Below are positions 19,718 to 28,170 of a DNA stretch of 64,000 nt, piece by piece; position 1 is the first letter of the stretch; each line of letters starts with the position of its first letter. The position numbers were made by a program, and so were the translations under genes. This DNA comes from Halieaceae bacterium (GTDB lineage Bacteria > Pseudomonadota > Gammaproteobacteria > Pseudomonadales > Halieaceae). Location of the stretch: positions 1 to 64,000 of the forward strand of contig CABYND010000006.1 in assembly GCA_902520195.1 (NCBI GenBank), in the 5' to 3' direction. Below the pieces are notes generated by a model. It was not told where the DNA came from. It ran no database searches and saw only the letters and a program-made list of their open reading frames with translations.

Positions 19718-20412
19718 TGTCAGCTGATCGGGTGCTTTTCACGGGTCTGCCCGCCATCCTGACACTGACCATACATGGCGGGTTGGTCTTGATGCTGGTG
19801 GTGCGCTGGACAGGCCCCAGTGAAGTGATCGCGTCGGCTCCCAGCATTAAGCCGATTCAAGCCAGCCTGATTCAGGCAGAGACGGTAAAACCCAAACCCA
19901 AACCCAAACCCAAACCAAAGCCGAAACCTGAACCAAAGCCTGAGCCTCAACCCGCGCCTGAGCCGTCTCCTGAGCCGACGCCTCAGCCCAAACCCGCGGA
20001 AGTTGAAAAACCGGAGCCTGCGCTGGATGCAGAGCAGTTGGCGACGTTGACCCGCAACGAGATCGATTCTCTTGTCGATGCAGAGATATCGGCCGCGGGC
20101 GCCAATGAGCCCAGCTTGCGTGACGTCGTGGCAGCCACCATTCGGGCGTCGGTCATCAATCGCTGGACTCGGCCACCCAGTGCCCGCAACGGTATGGTGT
20201 CGATATTGTCGATACAATTAGTACCAACAGGTGAGGTGGTAGGCGTCAGTGTGTTGCAGTCTAGCGGTAACACCGCCTTCGACCGCAGCGCGATGACAGC
20301 AGTGGAACGGACAGGGCGATTTCCCGAGGTTGCCAAGCTTGATAACCGCACATTTGAGGCTAACTTTCGGCGATTTCAGCTGATATTTAAGCCCGAAGAC
20401 TTGAGGTATTAG
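19717..20412 (+). CDS. tolA: Tol-Pal system envelope-spanning protein TolA
   Basis: Links the TolQR motor to TolB and Pal. 231 residues, shorter than the E. coli protein (about 420). One N-terminal transmembrane helix (about residues 10-29) is followed by a Pro-Lys/Pro-Glu repeat instead of a long Ala-Lys helix. The C-terminal domain (residues about 130-231) resembles TonB/TolA C, with the GEVVGVSVLQSSGNTAFD motif. The central repeat is a CCCAAA hexamer array in DNA, so its length can change without loss of frame. The stop is directly followed by the tolB ATG. Confidence 0.92.
   Translation: MSADRVLFTGLPAILTLTIHGGLVLMLVVRWTGPSEVIASAPSIKPIQASLIQAETVKPKPKPKPKPKPKPEPKPEPQPAPEPSPEPTPQPKPAEVEKPEPALDAEQLATLTRNEIDSLVDAEISAAGANEPSLRDVVAATIRASVINRWTRPPSARNGMVSILSIQLVPTGEVVGVSVLQSSGNTAFDRSAMTAVERTGRFPEVAKLDNRTFEANFRRFQLIFKPEDLRY
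19888..19920 (+). repeat. CCCAAA hexamer array in tolA
   Basis: Four perfect CCCAAA units (19891-19914) with partial units on each side encode alternating Pro-Lys. As a multiple of three, gain or loss of units keeps the frame and changes the reach of TolA. The PK/PE character continues as degenerate repeats to about 20000. Confidence 0.9.
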
Positions 20413-21705
20413 ATGGTGCTAGCTAAACGTGGGTTCATTTTATTTGCGCTGCTGCTGGCATCGGCCGCCCGCGCAGAGCTGCAGATCGAAATTAATCAGG
20501 GAGTGGAGAATCCCACGCCCATTGCGGTGGTGCCATTTGCCTGGCAAGGGGTCGGCTCGCCACCTGAGGATGTTTCACAGATTGTCGACTCGGATCTGGC
20601 CCGCAGCGGCCAGTTCTCGCCGGTCAGCCGGCGTGACATGCTGAGCTATCCCACCCGTGAGTCAGAGCTTTTTTTCCGGGATTGGCGGGCGATTTCTGCC
20701 GAGTATGTGCTGATCGGACGGGTCAGAGTGGGGTCACAGGCGCGCGTTGATTTTCAACTGTTCGATACCACTCGCCAGGCGGCCGTGGCCGACGGCACCG
20801 TGACAGGGCCTGTTGCGGAACTGCGAATGTTGGCGCACCGGGTATCCGACTCAGTTTATGAAACCTTGACGGGTATCCCCGGTGCTTTCGCAACGCGACT
20901 CCTTTACGTCTCGGTGACCCGCAATCCGGACGGTAAAGATTTTTATCGCCTGACGCTTGCGGATGCCGACGGGCGCCGGCCCATCGTTCTGCTGGAGGGA
21001 CGTGACCCTATATTGGCCCCGGCGTGGTCGCCCGACGGCACCGAGGTGGCCTATGTATCGTTTGAGACTTCACGACCGGCTATCTACCGGCAGAATCTGC
21101 GCACCGGTGAGCGGGAGCAGTTGACGAATTACAAAGGCTTGAACAACTCCCCTGCGTGGTCGCCGGATGGCAATAGTATGGCGCTAGTGTTATCCAGGGA
21201 CGGCAATCCGGATATCTACCTGTTGAATCTGAAGAGCCGCGCCTTGACCCGGCTGACCCGCCATTTTGCGATCGACACCGAGCCGACCTGGATGCCAGAT
21301 GGCAAATCATTGCTGTTTACGTCAGATCGGGGCGGACGACCCCAAATCTACCGCTACGACCTGCGGACTCAAAAAATAGAGCGGGTCACTTTTGAGGGGC
21401 GTTATAACGCCCGGGCGCGGGTAGCGCAGGATGGTCGTAATGTCGCGCTGGTTCATCAGCGAGACGGTCGGTATCACATTGCGGTGTTTGATTTGGTGAC
21501 AGACAGGTTGACGGTACTAACCGAGACGAGTCTTGATGAGAGCCCCAGTATCGCGCCTAACGGCTCCATCGTGCTGTATGCCACCAAACGCGGTGAAGAC
21601 AGCATTCTCGGTGCGGTGGCGGTCGACGGCGGTGTTCGATTCAGCCTGCCAGCCCGAGAAGGCAGCGTTCAGGAGCCTGCTTGGTCGCCTTACGTGACAC
21701 CCTAG
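20413..21705 (+). CDS. tolB: Tol-Pal system beta-propeller protein TolB
   Basis: Periplasmic protein that binds Pal and TolA. 430 residues, usual for the family. A signal peptide (residues 1-21, ending ARA) is followed by the amino-terminal domain. Six-blade propeller repeats follow with recurring APAWSPDG-type segments (for example [41 protein letters not shown]). It is directly adjacent to tolA with no gap. Confidence 0.97.
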   Translation: MVLAKRGFILFALLLASAARAELQIEINQGVENPTPIAVVPFAWQGVGSPPEDVSQIVDSDLARSGQFSPVSRRDMLSYPTRESELFFRDWRAISAEYVLIGRVRVGSQARVDFQLFDTTRQAAVADGTVTGPVAELRMLAHRVSDSVYETLTGIPGAFATRLLYVSVTRNPDGKDFYRLTLADADGRRPIVLLEGRDPILAPAWSPDGTEVAYVSFETSRPAIYRQNLRTGEREQLTNYKGLNNSPAWSPDGNSMALVLSRDGNPDIYLLNLKSRALTRLTRHFAIDTEPTWMPDGKSLLFTSDRGGRPQIYRYDLRTQKIERVTFEGRYNARARVAQDGRNVALVHQRDGRYHIAVFDLVTDRLTVLTETSLDESPSIAPNGSIVLYATKRGEDSILGAVAVDGGVRFSLPAREGSVQEPAWSPYVTP

Positions 21706-21742
21706 ACCTTCTTCGCAGCTGGATTTTTGAAGACAGGGTGTT

Positions 21743-21884
21743 TTGAAAGTGAGCTATTATTGGTTTTTTAAAATTGGTTATTCGTTTGGTGCAATATTTC
21801 TGAGCTTCAACGCGAGAAAATTACCCATTTATGCGCTACATTACGGCAAGTTAAAGTTCCAGTGACTGGGGAAGGACTAACAGT
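21743..21884 (+). promoter_or_regulatory. AT-rich pal leader with possible promoter
   Basis: A 179-base gap separates tolB from pal and is much richer in A/T than its surroundings. TTGAAA at 21743 is a possible -35 box with only a weak TTTTAA partner. GGAAGGA gives a strong ribosome site before the pal ATG. The gap suggests separate strong transcription of pal, but no promoter can be fixed by eye. Confidence 0.35.
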
Positions 21885-22409
21885 ATGAAAAATGTAACGC
21901 TGAGTGCGAAGTGGTTAGGTGTAGTTTTTGCTGCGCTGTTTCTGGCGGCATGTTCCAGCAACGAAACCAGAGAAGCAGAAGCGGCGGCTGCCGCAGCTGC
22001 TGAGCAGGCTGCTGAGCAGGCGGCCGCACGCGAGGCGGAGCAACAGGCACAGGCTGCTGCTCAGGAAGCGCGTGAAACGGCTGCTGCCGATTTAGGCACG
22101 GTTTTCTACTTTGACCTCGATAGCTCGTCGCTGACCGGCGAAGCCCGGGGGCAGGTGGATGCTCATATCGCCGCGTTGCTGGGTAACAATGACAGCGTCC
22201 GACTCGAAGGTCATACCGATGAGCGTGGCACGCGTGAGTACAACCTGGCCTTGGGTGAGCGACGAGCAAATGCCGTACGCGATTACATGGTCGCTAACGG
22301 TGTGCCCAGCTACCGCATCGAAACTATTAGCTATGGTGAAGAAAACCCGGTCGCCTATGGCTCTGGCGAGTCCAACTGGCAGCAGAATCGCCGCGTTGAG
22401 CTTAAATAA
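21885..22409 (+). CDS. pal: Peptidoglycan-associated lipoprotein Pal
   Basis: Outer-membrane lipoprotein that binds peptidoglycan and TolB. 174 residues. The signal peptide ends in a perfect lipobox LAAC with the acylated Cys23. An Ala/Glu-rich linker (about residues 28-62) is followed by an OmpA-like domain with VRLEGHTDERGTREYNLALG and the meso-DAP-binding Asp and Arg. The stop is followed 33 bases later by an intrinsic terminator that lies inside the next gene. Confidence 0.97.
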   Translation: MKNVTLSAKWLGVVFAALFLAACSSNETREAEAAAAAAAEQAAEQAAAREAEQQAQAAAQEARETAAADLGTVFYFDLDSSSLTGEARGQVDAHIAALLGNNDSVRLEGHTDERGTREYNLALGERRANAVRDYMVANGVPSYRIETISYGEENPVAYGSGESNWQQNRRVELK

Positions 22410-22423
22410 CTGAGGATCTCACT

Positions 22424-23311
22424 TTGACAGTGTTACCCATCAAGCCGGCCTTATGCGCCGGCTTTTTGCTACTGGGCACCTCATTACGGGTTGCGCCAGT
22501 CTTTGCTCAGGACTACGTGGATGTGGAAGCGGAGCGTCGCGCCGCTGTGCAGGCGCCTCTGGAAGATGCGTCGGAGGTCGCACCTGCCACGTCTTATACT
22601 GGCATTCGGCCGTATTCTGGTTCCACGACGGTGGCGCAACCGCATGTGGAAACCACAGCCGCGCCGATCACGGGTACTGATTCCGGTAGCCTGATGCTCC
22701 GCGTGCAGCAACTTGAGGCTGATGTGCGCCGACTGAACGGCTTGCTTGAGGAAGCCACTCAGGCGCTGCAGCTCTTGGAAGCGCAGAGCCTTGAGCGCTA
22801 CGTCGATCTGGATCGTCGCTTGGCATCGGGTGCCGCTGCGGGGGTCGATGAGAGTACAGGGTCGGCGAGTGTTGCACCAATCACCGCAGCATCGGAGACC
22901 CCTGCGGCCAGTCGAGCCGTCGATGCGCAAGATGGTGAGGAGGCCGCATATCGAGCAGCCTACGAGCTGGTAAGGGGGCGGGAGTTTGATGATGCTGTCG
23001 CGGCGTTCACGGCCTTTCTCGCCGATTTCCCTTTTGGTCGATATGCGCCCAACGCCCATTACTGGCTCGGGGAGCTTTATCTGGTTTTGGACCCCCCCGA
23101 CCCTGAATTGGCGCGACAGAATTTCAAGTTGCTGCTTGATCAATACCCTGCAGACCCCAAGGTGCCCGACGCCCTGTATAAATTGGGCCGGGTGCAGTTC
23201 ATCAAAGGTAACCGCCAACGCTCGAAGGAGTATTTGGATGAGGTAATTCGGGAGTATCCGTCCCACGCGGCCGCACAGTTAGCGCGGCAGTTTTTGCTGG
23301 AGAATTTCTAG
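22424..23311 (+). CDS. cpoB: Cell division coordinator CpoB (YbgF)
   Basis: Periplasmic Tol-associated protein that coordinates PBP1b with Tol function during constriction. 295 residues from TTG at 22424; the signal peptide extends to about VFAQ (residue 29). A coiled-coil trimerisation segment lies around residues 85-125 (LMLRVQQLEADVRRLNGLLE). Tetratricopeptide repeats occupy the C-terminal 130 residues. The second to fifth turns of the signal peptide are encoded by a GC-rich hairpin plus T tract, so much transcription from pal may end here before cpoB is read. Confidence 0.93.
   Translation: MTVLPIKPALCAGFLLLGTSLRVAPVFAQDYVDVEAERRAAVQAPLEDASEVAPATSYTGIRPYSGSTTVAQPHVETTAAPITGTDSGSLMLRVQQLEADVRRLNGLLEEATQALQLLEAQSLERYVDLDRRLASGAAAGVDESTGSASVAPITAASETPAASRAVDAQDGEEAAYRAAYELVRGREFDDAVAAFTAFLADFPFGRYAPNAHYWLGELYLVLDPPDPELARQNFKLLLDQYPADPKVPDALYKLGRVQFIKGNRQRSKEYLDEVIREYPSHAAAQLARQFLLENF
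22442..22467 (+). terminator. Intrinsic terminator/attenuator inside the cpoB signal-peptide codons
   Basis: AAGCCGGC (22442-22449) pairs perfectly with GCCGGCTT (22457-22464) across a 7-base loop and runs into TTTTT (22463-22467). It sits 33 bases after the pal stop and within codons 7-15 of cpoB. Shape and composition fit a rho-independent terminator; translation of cpoB could melt it. Confidence 0.75.
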
Positions 23312-23380
23312 GAAGAGGCCGGCATACGCCGTGGGCAGGCTTCGCGGGTGGCCGTTGTACATTTCATGCTCTGCCGGGGC

Positions 23381-23408
23381 TTGTTTTTTCACCCGGTAGG
23401 GTTAGCAT
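23381..23408 (+). promoter_or_regulatory. Candidate tRNA-Lys promoter
   Basis: TTGTTT (23381) and TAGCAT (23403) are separated by 16 bases and lie just upstream of the tRNA 5' end at 23426. Both are near-consensus sigma-70 boxes; no upstream element was judged. Confidence 0.4.
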
Positions 23409-23425
23409 ACGCGCCTTCCCTTTTC

Positions 23426-23501
23426 GGGCCGTTAGCTCAGTCGGTAGAGCAGTTGGCTTTTAACCAATTGGTCGCTGGTTCGAACCCAGCACGGCCCACC
23501 A
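23426..23501 (+). tRNA. tRNA-Lys(TTT)
   Basis: A complete 76-base cloverleaf with encoded CCA. The acceptor GGGCCGT pairs with ACGGCCC, the D arm is GCTC/GAGC, and the anticodon stem GTTGG/CCAAT bears the loop CTTTTAA with anticodon TTT. The T arm is GCTGG/CCAGC with TTCGAAC. All arms pair. Confidence 0.97.
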
Positions 23502-23507
23502 TTTATC

Positions 23508-23530
23508 AAACCACCTTTGGGTGGTTTTTT
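23508..23530 (+). terminator. Terminator of tRNA-Lys
   Basis: AAACCACC pairs with GGTGGTTT around TTTG, followed by T residues. It lies 6 bases after the tRNA and against the stop of the convergent aldolase gene, so it may serve both strands. Confidence 0.8.
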
Positions 23531-24299
23531 ATTGCGCGTACTCTGGTTCCTCATGGTCCAGTATTGCCTTGAGCTCGGCAAAGTGACGCTCTGCCTGCCC
23601 GGGATAGTCTTCCAAGTCTTTTGCGGTTTTTTCAGCAACCTCGTCCGGCAGCACTCTTAAAGGCTGCCGGGTCCACAGCGCTTTTATGTAAGTCTCTGCT
23701 GCGCGCTCGAAATAAAACAGCCGATTGAAGGCGTCTGCCACGTCGTCGCCAATGACCATGACGCCGTGGTGACACATGACCAGCACCTTTTTATTCGGGT
23801 CTGACAACTGCTGGCAGCAGCGTTCAGCTTCCTCCTCAAACGCCAATCCACCGTATTCGGTATCGATGACGTAGCGATTGAAAAACATGGCGCAGTTTTG
23901 GTCGATGGGAGGCAGCCGCGGATCTTGCAGCGTCGCTAGCACGGTCGCGTGAATCGAGTGCACATGAAGGGCCACGCGGGCATGTTGGCACTGACGGTGC
24001 AGGGCGCCATGAAGACCCCAGGCGGTGGGATCGGGCGCGTTAGGCCGGTTCATCGTCTCTGGATCGTTGGCATCGACCAGAATCAGGTCAGAGGCTTTGA
24101 TGCGTGAGAAATGCGATTGATTGGGGTTCATCAGAAATTGCGTGCCGTCCTCGTTGACGGCTACCGAGAAGTGATTCGCCACGCCCTCGTGAAAGTTGAG
24201 CCGCGCGGCCCATCGAAACGCAGCCGTGAGGTCCGCTCGTTCTTGATGGTGAGAGGCTTTTGAAGCGGCCATGGATGATGTCGAGCGCGCGCTTTGCAT
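23529..24299 (-). CDS. Class II aldolase/adducin family protein
   Basis: Zinc-dependent class II aldolase/adducin fold, 256 residues; members cleave sugar phosphates or act as decarboxylases or epimerases. Metal ligands are in HVHSIHATVLA and the CHHGVMVIGDD block. A start 27 bases downstream (MAASKAS) is equally possible, and neither has a good ribosome site. It converges on tRNA-Lys. The substrate is unknown: the branch seen next to catabolic dioxygenases is often annotated only as class II aldolase. Upstream lies a divergent PhyH gene. Confidence 0.88.
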   Translation of the reverse strand: MQSARSTSSMAASKASHHQERADLTAAFRWAARLNFHEGVANHFSVAVNEDGTQFLMNPNQSHFSRIKASDLILVDANDPETMNRPNAPDPTAWGLHGALHRQCQHARVALHVHSIHATVLATLQDPRLPPIDQNCAMFFNRYVIDTEYGGLAFEEEAERCCQQLSDPNKKVLVMCHHGVMVIGDDVADAFNRLFYFERAAETYIKALWTRQPLRVLPDEVAEKTAKDLEDYPGQAERHFAELKAILDHEEPEYAQ

Positions 24300-24444
24300 A
24301 GTGCGGTGTCCAAAACAGAATCAGCTAACAATACCACCGCAAGGCTGGCCCGTGACCCTGCGTTGAACAAGTGCTGCTCATCATTATAAGTCGACGAGCT
24401 GTCGTCTGCTACGTGACCGCCGCATGATCGGGGTTATGGCGCGT

Positions 24445-24480
24445 TATACTCGACGCCGCGCTACATATACGCGGCGGGAG
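24445..24480 (+). promoter_or_regulatory. Leader of the PhyH gene: -10-like box and GC hairpin over the ribosome site
   Basis: TATACT at 24445 is a good -10 box, but no -35 is clear. CGCCGCG (24454-24460) pairs with CGCGGCG (24470-24476), and GGGAG at 24476-24480 is the ribosome site for the ATG at 24488. The stem touches the Shine-Dalgarno, so it could limit translation. Confidence 0.35.
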
Positions 24481-24487
24481 TATTGGT

Positions 24488-25282
24488 ATGACACTACAGA
24501 CATTTGCAGCGACGGATGACACCCACGATATGGTGGCCGCCCTGCAGCAAAATGGGGCGGTGGTGATTAGCGCTGTATTACCCGAGGCGGTCTCTGAGGA
24601 ATTGTGTGCCGACTTACGCCCGGAGTTTGACCGCGAGGGCCATCTGTATCAAAACGAATTTAATGGCCATCAAACTTTGCGCGTCGGTGGTGTGACCAAA
24701 TATTCCTCCCACTTTCCCACGCTCCTCTTACATCCCACCGTATTGGCGATCGCGGATGCCATTCTCAAGCCTCACTGCGAGGTCTATCAGGTGGGCAGCA
24801 CCACCGCGATCGAGATACTGCCTGGTGAAGACGCACAGGTGCTACACGCTGACGACGCCTGTTACCCCAGTCATTTGCTGCCCTTTGAAATGCAGATGTC
24901 GGCTCTATGGGCCCTCGATGACTTCACCGTGGAGAACGGTGCCACCCGTGTGGTCCCTAGAGAGATGGGCGTGGAGAAGCCAGAAGACGTCCGTGAAGAA
25001 CATGTGGTGCAGGCCGTGATGCCCAAAGGATCGGTGGTGATTTATCTGGGATCTACGATTCACGGTGGTGGCGCCAATCGGAGCGACGCGCCGCGAAAAG
25101 CGGTGGTCAATACCTACTGTCTGGGTTGGCTACGGCAGGAAGAAAACCAGTATCTGACCCTGACCAAGGAGGAGGTGGCGGCGCAGTCAGATGAAATGCG
25201 ACGGATGCTCGGTTTTCAGGCTCACGGCCCTTATTTAGGAGTGTGGCCAGAGGATCCTGACGGGCTCTGGTACGAGACCTGA
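24488..25282 (+). CDS. Phytanoyl-CoA dioxygenase (PhyH) family protein
   Basis: Fe(II)/2-oxoglutarate-dependent oxygenase, 264 residues. The HxD half of the iron triad is in LHADDACYPSH near residue 119, and the distal His is in IHGGGANRSD with a downstream basic residue for 2-oxoglutarate. The PhyH family hydroxylates fatty acyl-CoAs or diverse small molecules; the substrate is not shown here. It is divergent from the aldolase gene and convergent with the permease gene 57 bases on. No signal peptide, so cytoplasmic. Confidence 0.88.
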   Translation: MTLQTFAATDDTHDMVAALQQNGAVVISAVLPEAVSEELCADLRPEFDREGHLYQNEFNGHQTLRVGGVTKYSSHFPTLLLHPTVLAIADAILKPHCEVYQVGSTTAIEILPGEDAQVLHADDACYPSHLLPFEMQMSALWALDDFTVENGATRVVPREMGVEKPEDVREEHVVQAVMPKGSVVIYLGSTIHGGGANRSDAPRKAVVNTYCLGWLRQEENQYLTLTKEEVAAQSDEMRRMLGFQAHGPYLGVWPEDPDGLWYET

Positions 25283-25339
25283 GCCACAATGACTGCAGCC
25301 ACTGGGGGTTGGCCTTCAACTGGGAAGTCAGGCTGGAAT

Positions 25340-26752
25340 CTACCCCGCCAGACGAGGATCCTTTGCCAACAGCGCGTACAGTACCGGGCCAGATAACAGC
25401 GCCACCAGACCTGCTATCCCGTACCAACCGATCTCCAAACCCAGCAAGTTGAAACGATCCAGCCCCCAGAGGACGACACTCTGATCCATGATGGTGATAC
25501 TCATCATGAAGGCGATCAGGCACAGCGGTGGAACGATCAGGATGACCAGCGTGGAGGTGCCGCCCGGTATCGTGAAGGGTCGCACCAGGCCGGGCTCCTT
25601 CGCCCGCAGCCGCACCGCTGCAATAAAGATCAGGGCGTATGAGGCCACCATCAGCAACACATCAATGATGACGAGGCTCTGAAAGGGGCCAATGACGAGT
25701 ACCGCGTTCACGCCTGCAATCAGAAGTAGTGCCGCGACGGGCGTACCAAAGCGCTCATTGAATACCGCGAGGGGCTTTGGCAGAAGGCCGTCTGCCGCCA
25801 GTTTTTGTAGCGGGCGGGCGCCTGAGGCCATGTAATCCAGATACAGCGCCAGATTCCCCAGGACCACAGACGCCAGCAGCGCGTGACCAAGCGCATTACC
25901 ACCCAGTACACGCCCGATATCGACGAAAGATATCGTGCCCTCTGTGCCATCGACCGAGAACAGCTCCCATTGTCCAAAGGCGGCGAGGCTCCCGAGGGTG
26001 GGCAGGAGATACATCAGCGCCACAAAGGGGAGTGCCAGCATGAGGGCTTTGGGAATGATGCGCTGCGGCTCCTCGATTTCTCCCGCCAGCGTCGACATGG
26101 ACTCATAGCCTGAGTAAAACCACATACCAATACTGAGCCCCACGATGAGCGCTCCATCCGCGCCCAGCAGATCGGTGTCAGGGGGTGTCATCGGTGTGAA
26201 CGGGTTGAATTGCCAATTGGCGAGGCCAATGACGCCGAGCACAACAATGGGAGAAATGATCAGGATCGCAAACAGACTCGACCCGATGGCCACAATCTTG
26301 ATGCCCAAGACGTTGACGACAGTACACACGACAATGACGGCCCAGCAAATCGCATAATAGATCCCGTCGCTAAAGCCAATTTGATTTTGCAGGTAGGTGG
26401 CGCTAAGGACGATGTATAGCGAGGTGTCGACAAGCAGGGCCAACGACCACCACCACCCGGCCTGAAAACCCCAAAATTGGCCCAAGCCTCGCCGTGTCCA
26501 AACATAGAACCCGCCGCTGTCGGGTATTGCAGAACCTAACTCGCTGGCGATAAGCGCCATAGGAAGCGCCCAAATGATGGGGAGCACCAGCAAAAGCAGC
26601 AAGGTCAGGCCTGGGCCAGAGGAGGCCACCATCTCTTCGATGCCAAACGAGCCGCCTGACACGAAGATATAGATCATGAAAAACGCGCTAAAGAGCGGTA
26701 CGCGGGTGCGCTTTGCAGTATTAACTGCTGCTCCGTTCACGTCCTCAGACAC
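25340..26752 (-). CDS. APC-superfamily amino acid permease
   Basis: Polytopic inner-membrane transporter with about 12 hydrophobic segments and 470 residues, typical of APC carriers. The chosen GTG at 26752 has a GGAGGGG ribosome site 6 bases upstream; a GTG at 26767 would add five residues. The N-terminal FFMIYIFVSGGSFGIEEMV block fits the APC substrate-site helix. It is 134 bases downstream of the Rieske oxygenase gene and in the same direction, so it probably imports the compound degraded by the enzymes encoded upstream. The substrate is unknown. Confidence 0.85.
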   Translation of the reverse strand: MSEDVNGAAVNTAKRTRVPLFSAFFMIYIFVSGGSFGIEEMVASSGPGLTLLLLLVLPIIWALPMALIASELGSAIPDSGGFYVWTRRGLGQFWGFQAGWWWSLALLVDTSLYIVLSATYLQNQIGFSDGIYYAICWAVIVVCTVVNVLGIKIVAIGSSLFAILIISPIVVLGVIGLANWQFNPFTPMTPPDTDLLGADGALIVGLSIGMWFYSGYESMSTLAGEIEEPQRIIPKALMLALPFVALMYLLPTLGSLAAFGQWELFSVDGTEGTISFVDIGRVLGGNALGHALLASVVLGNLALYLDYMASGARPLQKLAADGLLPKPLAVFNERFGTPVAALLLIAGVNAVLVIGPFQSLVIIDVLLMVASYALIFIAAVRLRAKEPGLVRPFTIPGGTSTLVILIVPPLCLIAFMMSITIMDQSVVLWGLDRFNLLGLEIGWYGIAGLVALLSGPVLYALLAKDPRLAG

Positions 26753-26885
26753 CGTAAGCCCCTCCACATTTCAACCTGGGAGGCCAGTGCGCGTCGAGTG
26801 ACTGCGTGGACACAGTTACAGCGAGTGGCGGGAGAGAACCATCCCCTTCAGCACCCAATGTACTACATGAGCCACCTTCAATCTT

Positions 26886-28145
26886 TTAGTGGAGGCTGGA
26901 TTCCAGTGAATGCAGATACCAATGCACAAACTGCTGCAGAGTGAACTCGAACTCCGGATGATAGGGGCCGGGCTCAAAGAATCTGGAATTCACGCCTGCA
27001 GCATTGCGGGTAATGATGTATTCATCTTCCAGTGTGGTGTGGTGCCACAGCCAGGTGACTTTGTCGACGTCGTAGTCGACGCCCTCTTGCGCGTCCTCGC
27101 GCACGAACCACACCAGCTCCATGTCGGTTTCGGTGAGCGACCGCGGAATAAAGCGATAGAGCACGCAATGGTCAGGATAGTTGAGCATGAAGGTGACGGG
27201 GCCCATCTGAAAGTCCCCCGCGCCACCGTCGTAATCTTTGAAATTGCCCATGAGCGGCGCGACGGGCTGGCCGTCCTGACTGCCGGTAACATAACCCTCG
27301 AATAACCCGTACCGCATTGTATGCGCGCAGGCACCAAAGCTCGGTGCGTCCAGATAAATCTCCGTGTGTTCTTTTGAGATTCCTGGAATTCCGGTGATGG
27401 CGTCGGCGTTTTCCAGCATCTTCGCAACCACTGGTGCCGATTTTTCCTCGAGATCCTTCAAGGTATGCATTTTGGCGTAGGCGCGGTGGGACGTGGCGCA
27501 GTGGTAGCACTCGAGATAATTCTCGATCGCCAACTTCCAGTTCGCCTCTACCCGGTAAGTCCTGCGATGCGCGACTTTAGCGTGCTCTAGGTCGTAGGCG
27601 CCGAGTGGTTCCCGGATATTCTCAAGCGACGCCACCAGATCGCCGGCATCGCGATCGCAATTAATAAACACCAGGCCCATGTAGGTCACGCACTTCACGG
27701 GTTTCAGACCGTGTGCTGCGGCGTCAAAGTCGGGCATGACGTGGGTCTCGCGCGCAGCTTTGAGCGAGCCATCCACGTTATAAACCCACCCGTGGTAGGG
27801 GCAGACGTAGGTTTTTCGATTGCCGCTCAGTTCTTCACAGACCCGCGCGCCGCGGTGGCGACAGATGTTGTGCATGGCCCGGATATCTCCGGTCTCAGTG
27901 CGCGCCACGATGATCGAGTCCTCACCGATTTCTACAAGCTGGTAGTCACCGGCTGAGGGAATTTCGCTCGCATGCAGCGCATAAATCCAGCTTTTGAATA
28001 TCAGGTGCTCGAGTTCCTGCTCGTGTACCAGATGGGAGCGATAGAAGTAGGGGTCCATGGCGTGATGCGGGCGCAGCTTCTCTGCGTCTAGCTTGTCGCG
28101 CATGCGCTGAAAGGAATCATCTACAGAAGTCGCGATGGCGTTCAT
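26886..28145 (-). CDS. Rieske aromatic-ring-hydroxylating/N-demethylating oxygenase, alpha subunit
   Basis: Terminal oxygenase of Rieske non-haem iron type, 419 residues from MNAIATS; an upstream in-frame ATG at 28229 overlaps the neighbour and adds no conserved sequence. The Rieske cluster motif CRHRG...CPYH shows exact CxHx17CxxH spacing, and the mononuclear iron site is ECYHCATSH (Ex2Hx4H). This architecture resembles glycine-betaine, stachydrine and carnitine monooxygenases as well as ring dioxygenases. No reductase or ferredoxin gene is nearby. It sits 25 bases after a GcvT-like gene, which suggests oxidative release of a one-carbon unit. Confidence 0.9.
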   Translation of the reverse strand: MNAIATSVDDSFQRMRDKLDAEKLRPHHAMDPYFYRSHLVHEQELEHLIFKSWIYALHASEIPSAGDYQLVEIGEDSIIVARTETGDIRAMHNICRHRGARVCEELSGNRKTYVCPYHGWVYNVDGSLKAARETHVMPDFDAAAHGLKPVKCVTYMGLVFINCDRDAGDLVASLENIREPLGAYDLEHAKVAHRRTYRVEANWKLAIENYLECYHCATSHRAYAKMHTLKDLEEKSAPVVAKMLENADAITGIPGISKEHTEIYLDAPSFGACAHTMRYGLFEGYVTGSQDGQPVAPLMGNFKDYDGGAGDFQMGPVTFMLNYPDHCVLYRFIPRSLTETDMELVWFVREDAQEGVDYDVDKVTWLWHHTTLEDEYIITRNAAGVNSRFFEPGPYHPEFEFTLQQFVHWYLHSLESSLH

Positions 28146-28170
28146 GGCGTCACTCGGAGCAATCGATCGA

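Noticed and set aside
19888-19920. CRISPR-like or phage repeat
   Set aside because: A six-base in-frame repeat encoding Pro-Lys in TolA; no spacers.
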